Assembly (NCBI GenBank): GCA_030748955.1
Contig: JASMKZ010000006.1
Location: 1-50,193, forward strand
DNA length: 50,193 bases
Reading direction: 5' to 3'
DNA from: Fidelibacterota bacterium
GTDB lineage: Bacteria; Fidelibacterota; Marinisomatia; SCGC-AAA003-L08; D37C17
In this document: piece after piece, positions 44,966 through 50,193 of the stretch
Layout of the letters: each line of letters opens with the position of its first letter
Numbering within the stretch: the first letter of the stretch is position 1
The notes under the pieces: generated by a model
Databases searched by the model: none
What the model was told of the DNA's origin: nothing
What the model saw: the letters and a program-made list of their open reading frames with translations, nothing else
Translations under genes and position numbers: made by a program

Positions 44966-47449
44966 ATGCAGTATGTTCGTTTTTATAAACACATAGTAAT
45001 GATATTATTTTTTGGGATGCTGTACACAGCCCAAGAAGAGGTCAGCTTTTATGCTGATAGTTGGGCATTATTAATAGGAATAAACGAATACCAATTTGAA
45101 AAACCATTGAATTATGCAGTAGCTGATGCAGAAGAAATGCAAAGATTGCTTGTAGAGAAACTTGGTTTTCCTGAAAAGAATATTGAAATATTATTAGATG
45201 ATAATGCAACACTGAACGGCATAAAGAAAAGTATGCAAAAATTAGCTGAAAATACATCTGAAAATGATCGTGTACTGATATATTTTGCGGGGCATGGCTT
45301 TACACAGCCTTTACCATCAGGGGGAGAAGAAGGTTATTTGATTCCTATAAATGGTAAAAGCAGTGATTTATTTTCTACGTCAATACCAATGAGTGAGATG
45401 AATAGACTTTCTAATATGACACCTGCCAAAGATATGCTTTTTCTAATGGATGCATGTTACAGCGGGCTTATGGGTGTAGGCAGTCGTGGTTTAGATCTGG
45501 ATGTAAATACCCCTAATTATTTAAAAAAGATTTCAGCTGGTGGTTCTAGAACCGTTATCACAGCTGGGAAAAAAGGAGAAATTGCCCAGGAACGTGCTGA
45601 ATGGGGCCATAGCCCATTTGTAAAAAATATTAAAAGCGGTTTAGAGAAGGGTATGGCTGATACCAACGGAGATGGATATATAACTGACAGAGAGCTGGGC
45701 AATTATCTTACATATCAGGTGACTGCGGATACAGATAATAAGCAAACCCCTGTTATTTCACATTTTACCACTGACCAGGGACAGTTTGTTTTCATCATTG
45801 GAGATGTGGTTGTTAATAATGGAAAATCAACATTTGATAATAATCAAAGTGTTGATCTTGATTATGATAGGCTCGCAGATAAAATTGCAGATAGAATGAA
45901 GTCTAGCCAATCTCTTCCAAATGAGCAAAATGAAGAGCAAATAAAAGAAACTGATTTGCAGACTGATTCTGAAGGTGAAATAGCTCATGAAATAAAAAAT
46001 ATGGAGTCACTTGCAGAAGAAATGGAAGAGCTTGGAGAAGAAATGGAAGAACTTGGAGAAGAGATGGAAGACTTGGGAGAAGACTTAGAAGAAGAAGAAG
46101 ATGTAGAAAAGCGTGAGGCAATTGCGGAAGAGATGGAAGAGCTCGGAGAAGAGATGGAAGAACTTGGAGAAGAGATGGAAGAGCTTGGAGAAGAGATGGA
46201 AGAGCTCGGAAATGAAAGTGTGAATGAACTACTTGAAAAACTTAAAGATTTGGGAATAGAGTCAGAAGAAATTTCAAAAATAAGTGGTGGCGTAAAGAAT
46301 GGATTAAAGAATAAAATTGGCCTAACTGAAGGAAAGCTTATTGCAAACTGTACATTTGCCAATAGTCAAACCAGGTATTATGCTGATGAACCTGAGGATG
46401 AAGAGGATATTGTAACAATAGATGATATTTCAAAAAATAATTGGTGGAGATATAACCGCTCTGAAGGACTTTTTTACCAGATGAATGGTGTATTTCAAAG
46501 TCCCAATATAAAAGGCTCTTCTTTTTATGGCGGTGTTGGCCGGGCTTTTCATCGAAATGAATATCAATGGACTCTGGGATTGGAGCAATTAGTGTTTAAA
46601 AAAATATTTCAGTTTTATGCTGAAGTATTTAATAAATCAATTACTCCCGATGCATGGCGATTATGGGATGGAGAGAATTCACTCTCAACGTTATTTAGAA
46701 GACAAGATTATCTGGATTGGTATAATGGACGAGGATATAGAGCCGCAGGATTTATACATATAAAAAATTATGTTTCCATTGGGGCTGAATATAATCAGTT
46801 TACCCAGTCAGAAATGAATAATGTATTGGAGGGAGACAAATTTAGGGAGGCTTATCATGTGCAGGAAGGAGATAATATTTTTCTTAAAACCATGCTCAGT
46901 GTTGGATATCCTGTAGAACTTTCTGTCCGTGATGAATTTCAGATGTATACAACCATAATTCGAACAAGTTCTATGGAAAATGCAGATATAAATTATTCAA
47001 ATGACCACCTCTACTTTAATATACTGATCCCATATGCTGAAAAACTGAATTTTAATATAAAAATTATGGCTGGGGCATCTGATGTTGCAAAGTCAATATG
47101 GAAGGATAGTGGTTATCGTCAGAATATATTTGAAATTGGGGGAGAGGGTACACTCAGGGGATATGATTGGAAAGGACTTTCTTCATCTCATTATCAATTA
47201 ACCACTCTGGAGGCCTGGTTTGGTTCAGTTGGTGTTTTCTATGATCGGGCAATCTTATTTGATAGCCCTGGCAATGTATTTAATTCAAAATTCTTGAAAG
47301 ATTTATCAGACAATATGTCTCAGGATGCTAAAAGTGCTATCGGCTTTATATTAGGGCGTAAAAATTTACGTCTTTCCTTTGCTAAGCAGATGACAGGCAA
47401 TAATACCACAATGTATTTGACTTTCGGTACGCCTCTGCAATACTGGTAA
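44966..47449 (+). CDS. Exported caspase-like (C14) peptidase with acidic coiled coil and C-terminal outer-membrane beta-barrel
   Basis: An 827-residue protein. Residues 1-21 look like a signal sequence. Residues 30-280 are a C14 caspase domain: SWALLIGINEY opens the fold, His110 is in YFAGHG and Cys164 in FLMDACYSG. An EF-hand-type 12-residue loop lies at 232-243 (DTNGDGYITDRE). Residues 351-415 are seven near-identical EEMEELG heptads broken by a short spacer. From about 490 the chain is rich in alternating beta segments with aromatic residues, contains GGEGTLRGYDWKGL (Arg731-Gly-Tyr), similar to the Omp85 barrel loop motif, and ends in Trp. The domain order recalls patatin-type Vd autotransporters. 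The barrel assignment is by eye. Confidence 0.82.
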   Translation: MQYVRFYKHIVMILFFGMLYTAQEEVSFYADSWALLIGINEYQFEKPLNYAVADAEEMQRLLVEKLGFPEKNIEILLDDNATLNGIKKSMQKLAENTSENDRVLIYFAGHGFTQPLPSGGEEGYLIPINGKSSDLFSTSIPMSEMNRLSNMTPAKDMLFLMDACYSGLMGVGSRGLDLDVNTPNYLKKISAGGSRTVITAGKKGEIAQERAEWGHSPFVKNIKSGLEKGMADTNGDGYITDRELGNYLTYQVTADTDNKQTPVISHFTTDQGQFVFIIGDVVVNNGKSTFDNNQSVDLDYDRLADKIADRMKSSQSLPNEQNEEQIKETDLQTDSEGEIAHEIKNMESLAEEMEELGEEMEELGEEMEDLGEDLEEEEDVEKREAIAEEMEELGEEMEELGEEMEELGEEMEELGNESVNELLEKLKDLGIESEEISKISGGVKNGLKNKIGLTEGKLIANCTFANSQTRYYADEPEDEEDIVTIDDISKNNWWRYNRSEGLFYQMNGVFQSPNIKGSSFYGGVGRAFHRNEYQWTLGLEQLVFKKIFQFYAEVFNKSITPDAWRLWDGENSLSTLFRRQDYLDWYNGRGYRAAGFIHIKNYVSIGAEYNQFTQSEMNNVLEGDKFREAYHVQEGDNIFLKTMLSVGYPVELSVRDEFQMYTTIIRTSSMENADINYSNDHLYFNILIPYAEKLNFNIKIMAGASDVAKSIWKDSGYRQNIFEIGGEGTLRGYDWKGLSSSHYQLTTLEAWFGSVGVFYDRAILFDSPGNVFNSKFLKDLSDNMSQDAKSAIGFILGRKNLRLSFAKQMTGNNTTMYLTFGTPLQYW
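46016..46210 (+). repeat. 21-base tandem repeat encoding EEMEELG heptads
   Basis: Three copies (46016-46078) and four copies (46127-46210) of a 21-base unit encode EEMEELG or close variants, separated by a degenerate spacer coding for EDLEEEEDVEKREAIA. Third-codon-position differences (GAA/GAG, CTT/CTC/TTG) show that the copies have drifted. It will form an acidic coiled-coil stalk and may vary in length between strains. Confidence 0.9.
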
Positions 47450-47623
47450 GAAGGGAATAGGCTGTTTTACTATTAAAACTATTAATATTCTCTTCCACTG
47501 CCCCTCTAGAAACCCCTTTTATATTTCCTTTATTTGGGAGTAAATTATGTTAAATTATATTGTCTACTAGGGCCCCCCTTGGAGGCATGCTGATTTAATT
47601 GCTTCAAAAAAGTGAGGTATGCG
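47450..47623 (+). promoter_or_regulatory. Gap between the two caspase genes
   Basis: About 170 bases without a gene before the preferred ATG of the second caspase. It holds an AT-rich first half, then a GGGCCCCCC run at about 47570-47578. No hairpin with a T-run is clear, so separation of the two transcripts is undecided. The second gene has its own ribosome binding site. Confidence 0.3.
47614..47617 (+). promoter_or_regulatory. Ribosome binding site deciding the start of the second caspase gene
   Basis: GAGG lies 6 bases before the ATG at 47624. The upstream in-frame GTG at 47612 overlaps this site itself, so ATG 47624 is the better start. Confidence 0.6.
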
Positions 47624-49147
47624 ATGAAAAAATATAGTATAACATTAAGCTTCATGTTTGTTCTCATCTCTTCTTTAATGGCTGTTGAAAGTGATAAGGA
47701 GAGTGTGAATGAGAAATTTAAATTTATCAAAGATATTTATTCCGATAGCTGGGCACTCATTATTGGTATTAATAAATACCAGAATGTTGACCCTCTCAAT
47801 TATGCTGTTAATGATGCAAAAAAAGTTAGGAGTATTTTGGTGGAGAAATATGGATTTTCTGAAGATAATATCCGTTTTTTAACTGACAAGAAAGCAACTA
47901 AAGATAATATAATGAGAGCATTTAATGAGATACTTTTAACTGCAGGAGAGCAAGATCGAGTAGTGGTATTTTATGCCGGACATGGGGACACCTTCAAATT
48001 GCCAAATGGCGGTGATATGGGATACCTAATCCCCGTTGATGGATCTAATGTAAAAGAAAAAATATATTTAACCAGCATACCAATGAGTGATTTTGAGCAA
48101 ATTGCAAAAATGTCACCTGCAAAACATATTTTGTATCTAGTGGATGCCTGTTATGGAGGATTGTCTCTTGACACGCGCGGTCTTTCTAAAGAACAAACCC
48201 CTTCGTATTTGAAAAAAATGACTGATAAGAAGGGCCGACAGGTTATTACTGCGGGAGGTAAAGATGAAAAAGTGATGGAAAAAGCAGAATGGGGGCACAG
48301 TGCTTTTACAAAAAGTTTGATAGCAGGCTTAGAAGAAGATTTAGCAGATGCCAATGAAGATGGCATTATATCTGGCGATGAGCTAGGTTCATATATAAAA
48401 AACGGTGTTAGTTTTGATACTAAAGGTCAGCATACACCACAGAGAGGGCGGCTGACAAGTGATCCGGGAGAATTTGTATTTATCAGCAAAACATTAGAAA
48501 ATGAGGTAGCCATGGTAGAAACTGGCGGCGAAGATATAAGTGAAATAAAAGAGCAGATGGCGGCTCAGCAGCAGCAGATGGCCCAGCTCACACAGATTCT
48601 TCTTGCTCAGGCTCAGGGTCAGCAGACCCCGAAAACTCAGGAGGTTGCGCCGGTGAAGAACTATCCCAGTCCAGTTCCTAAAGGTAAGAAATCAAAAAAA
48701 TCATTCAACATGAAGACCGCATCTACCCTGTCATGGGTATTCCCCGGCATGGGCCATTATTATTCCGGTCGAGCGGGTAAAGGGTTGTTTTATACAGGCC
48801 TAGAGTTGGCAGCTCTATCGGGCGTAGCTGTTTTTAGTGGAAATTTTACAGGTGAATCGGACAGCTATGATATGGCTGTTGATAATTATAGTGATTATTT
48901 GAATTCAATAGATTTTAGTTCTGGTAGTGATGAAGATGTTCTGCTTCAGCAAAATGTTACAGATGCATTTAATAAACAAAATGAGGCAATGATTGGTCTT
49001 ATTAGTGCAGGCTCTATTTCTGTTGGCGTGTGGCTTTGGAATATTATAGATATAAAAAAATCGAAATCAAGAAACTATTCTGCTCATAAACCTGTTTCTG
49101 TTGGCATTAACTCCAGAGGTCAGGTAGAAGCTCGAATTTCATTTTAA
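47624..49147 (+). CDS. Exported caspase-like (C14) peptidase with C-terminal two-helix membrane module
   Basis: A 507-residue protein from the ATG at 47624. A signal sequence covers about 1-20 (MKKYSITLSFMFVLISSLMA). The caspase domain (about 40-290) has His120 in FYAGHG and Cys176 in YLVDACYGG, with an EF-hand-type loop at 242-253 (DANEDGIISGDE). It is clearly a paralogue of the preceding caspase: SWALIIGINKY, PLNYAV and LVEKYGFSEDNI match position by position. A Gln-rich coiled segment (about 310-335) leads to a C-terminal module starting SWVFPGMGHYYSGRAGKGLFYTG, with two hydrophobic helices (about 385-405 and 455-475), as in DUF5683/TM2-like membrane domains. It probably sits in a membrane with the peptidase facing the periplasm. 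Confidence 0.87.
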   Translation: MKKYSITLSFMFVLISSLMAVESDKESVNEKFKFIKDIYSDSWALIIGINKYQNVDPLNYAVNDAKKVRSILVEKYGFSEDNIRFLTDKKATKDNIMRAFNEILLTAGEQDRVVVFYAGHGDTFKLPNGGDMGYLIPVDGSNVKEKIYLTSIPMSDFEQIAKMSPAKHILYLVDACYGGLSLDTRGLSKEQTPSYLKKMTDKKGRQVITAGGKDEKVMEKAEWGHSAFTKSLIAGLEEDLADANEDGIISGDELGSYIKNGVSFDTKGQHTPQRGRLTSDPGEFVFISKTLENEVAMVETGGEDISEIKEQMAAQQQQMAQLTQILLAQAQGQQTPKTQEVAPVKNYPSPVPKGKKSKKSFNMKTASTLSWVFPGMGHYYSGRAGKGLFYTGLELAALSGVAVFSGNFTGESDSYDMAVDNYSDYLNSIDFSSGSDEDVLLQQNVTDAFNKQNEAMIGLISAGSISVGVWLWNIIDIKKSKSRNYSAHKPVSVGINSRGQVEARISF

Positions 49148-49174
49148 TTTAGATTGATTTTATAGGTAACTTTC

Positions 49175-50002
49175 TTGTTGCGTAAACCGTACTTATATAT
49201 TCTGGCAATTTGCTTTTTTTCCTGTGAAGAGCCTCCAGTTTTTGAAGCCCCTGATCCAGTTGAAACTCCTGTAGTTGCAATTCAAACTATAGAGACTATA
49301 TTTACTAAGCTTCCTATTGAGATTGTATGGGAAGGGAATACAACTTCCCGGGAATTTATCTATGAATTACAATATGTGGATGACCCTTCAATTGTGCATA
49401 GCTGGAACGAGTTGGACACTACTGGTGCAACTTCTGTAACCTTTGATAATCTGGATGAAGGAAATTATATATTTACTGTCCGCGGGCTATACAATCAAGA
49501 TAATATAGGAAGTGAAGTAACCCTGTCTTTCGAGGTTGACGCCATTTCAGGCCCAGCCCTGCGTATTTATCCCTTAAGTCAAACTGCAAAGCCTGGAGAT
49601 GAAATTGATGTATATCTCTATTTTGAAGACGTGCCGGAAAACTTATCAGTCACGGGCCTTCATGTAGATATCCGGATAAATACAGATGAATTAGAATTTA
49701 TAAATGACCAGTTTGTATTTGGGGAGCTTGTCACCGATTTCTCTGGAACTGCCATTTATCCTGATCCTATTTTTAGCTCTGGTGCTGAGTCCGTATCGAT
49801 TGTGGGAGTGGCAGATGAAAATGGACTAGGTGTTTATGGAACCGGTTCTATCGCCAAGCTTCGTCTTCGTGTAAAAGATCAGGTTGGAAGTTTTCAAATT
49901 AATATTTATCAGCCAGAGGATGCATTTCAAAATATAAATGGGGATTGGCATGGTTTTGGTGATCCGGTAAGCGGAACTGTAACGGTAGAAGAGGCGGAGT
50001 AA
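49175..50002 (+). CDS. Lipoprotein with fibronectin-like and cohesin-like domains
   Basis: A 275-residue putative surface lipoprotein. The signal ends at Cys17 (AICFFSCEEPP), with an acidic, proline-rich start to the mature chain. Residues 38-122 resemble a fibronectin type III/Y_Y_Y-type sandwich (FIYELQYVDD, SVTFDNLDEGNYIFTVRG). Residues 128-272 look like a cohesin-type domain (KPGDEIDVYLYFEDVP, LHVDIRINTDELEF, GTGSIAKLRLRVKD). Cohesins bind dockerin modules or act as adhesive units, and no dockerin-bearing partner is certain here. The start is TTG at 49175, with AGGT about 8 bases upstream. The stop shares one base with the next ATG. Confidence 0.78.
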   Translation: MLRKPYLYILAICFFSCEEPPVFEAPDPVETPVVAIQTIETIFTKLPIEIVWEGNTTSREFIYELQYVDDPSIVHSWNELDTTGATSVTFDNLDEGNYIFTVRGLYNQDNIGSEVTLSFEVDAISGPALRIYPLSQTAKPGDEIDVYLYFEDVPENLSVTGLHVDIRINTDELEFINDQFVFGELVTDFSGTAIYPDPIFSSGAESVSIVGVADENGLGVYGTGSIAKLRLRVKDQVGSFQINIYQPEDAFQNINGDWHGFGDPVSGTVTVEEAE

Positions 50003-50193
50003 TGATGAAGAGGCATTTTACAAAAATGATTCTAGTGATATTTTGTATTTCTGGATGTGCATTTCCTATAATAATTGTGAATGCTACACTACTTGTCCCA
50101 TCTGATGAATATCCTACCATACAGTCTGCTATAGATGCAGCATCTGAAGGCGATACAGTATTCGTAGCGTCTGGTACTTATTTTGAGAATATT
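50002..50193 (+). CDS. Lipoprotein with right-handed beta-helix start (truncated by window edge)
   Basis: The first 64 codons of a gene running off the right edge. A lipobox-like CISGC (Cys19) ends a signal sequence. The sequence then reads LVPSDEYPTIQSAIDAASEGDTVFVASGTYFENI (split as YPTIQSAIDAASEGDTVFV and ASGTYFENI), the usual entry to a pectin-lyase-like parallel beta-helix. Start ATG at 50002 or 50005, after GGCGGAG. It overlaps the cohesin-like gene by one base, so the two are probably translated together and exported to the same place. The full domain layout cannot be seen. Confidence 0.72.
   Translation, partial: MMKRHFTKMILVIFCISGCAFPIIIVNATLLVPSDEYPTIQSAIDAASEGDTVFVASGTYFENI

Noticed and set aside
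46016-46210. CRISPR-like repetition
   Set aside because: The units are contiguous 21-base coding repeats in phase with the caspase gene, without spacers of unrelated sequence.
45985-46362. Serine-rich open frame on the minus strand across the heptad repeat
   Set aside because: It is the complement of the EEMEELG repeat; long runs of GAA/GAG read as Ser/Phe codons on the reverse strand. No start signal or domain supports it.
47547-47570. Tiny open frame ATG to TAG between the caspase genes as a leader peptide
   Set aside because: Only seven codons, no ribosome binding site and no attenuator-like hairpin after it.

Overview
The window looks like part of an AT-rich chromosome of a free-living Gram-negative bacterium from the Fibrobacteres-Chlorobi-Bacteroidetes (FCB) side of the tree. 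Candidatus Marinimicrobia (SAR406) is my best guess. This rests on the AT-rich codon choice, topoisomerase IV subunits of the type found in Bacteroidetes, a nuclease-UVR fusion protein, several lipoprotein signals, beta-barrel and cohesin-like surface proteins, and a NifJ-like 2-oxoacid:ferredoxin oxidoreductase. The assignment is an inference; no rRNA or tRNA gene was seen to anchor it. No insertion sequence, phage gene or CRISPR array was seen. No gap between genes exceeds 300 bases.

Layout. (1) 1-1077, minus: truncated 2-oxoacid:ferredoxin oxidoreductase. (2) 1330-16010, plus: parE-parC, an AbrB-like protein, purL, a YbdK-like carboxylate-amine ligase, an M20 amidohydrolase, anmK, phosphomannomutase, a polyprenyl diphosphate synthase, a bifunctional phosphoglucose/phosphomannose isomerase and a bifunctional nuclease. 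(3) 15996-28073, minus: an envelope and energy block read from high to low coordinates as pruA, arcC, sucC, sucD, ndk, a SPOR lipoprotein, then the classic rpmF-plsX-fabH-fabD-fabG-acpP-fabF-rnc lipid cluster. (4) 28355-32085, plus: a SEC-C membrane protein, a CBS protein and polA. (5) 32227 to about 44566, plus: a tightly packed operon with an ABC exporter, an N-acetylhexosamine kinase, alr, a NagZ/beta-lactamase-fold fusion, a sodium symporter/NamZ fusion, a large M16 protease and a small orphan protein. (6) 44605-50193, plus: exported proteins, comprising a CxxCH mini-protein, two tandem caspase-like peptidases (one ending in an apparent outer-membrane barrel, one in a two-helix membrane module), a cohesin-like lipoprotein and the start of a beta-helix lipoprotein.

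Two parts stand out. The 33.9-41.4 kb segment looks like a peptidoglycan-salvage system. It carries the same activities as the Bacillus subtilis ybb (murQ-murR-murP-amiE-nagZ-namZ) cluster, but packed into two double-domain proteins, including a transporter fused to an exo-muramidase. The 45.0-49.1 kb segment encodes two paralogous exported caspases with intact His/Cys dyads and calcium-type EF-hand loops. One of them continues through a heptad coiled coil into a C-terminal barrel carrying an Omp85-like RGY motif. That architecture resembles a patatin-type (type Vd) autotransporter with the lipase replaced by a caspase.

Non-ATG starts are common here: purL, anmK, the phosphomannomutase, the prenyl synthase, rnc, fabG, fabH, the SPOR lipoprotein, the ABC ATPase and the cohesin-like lipoprotein all appear to start with TTG or GTG. 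Overlapping neighbours are also frequent.
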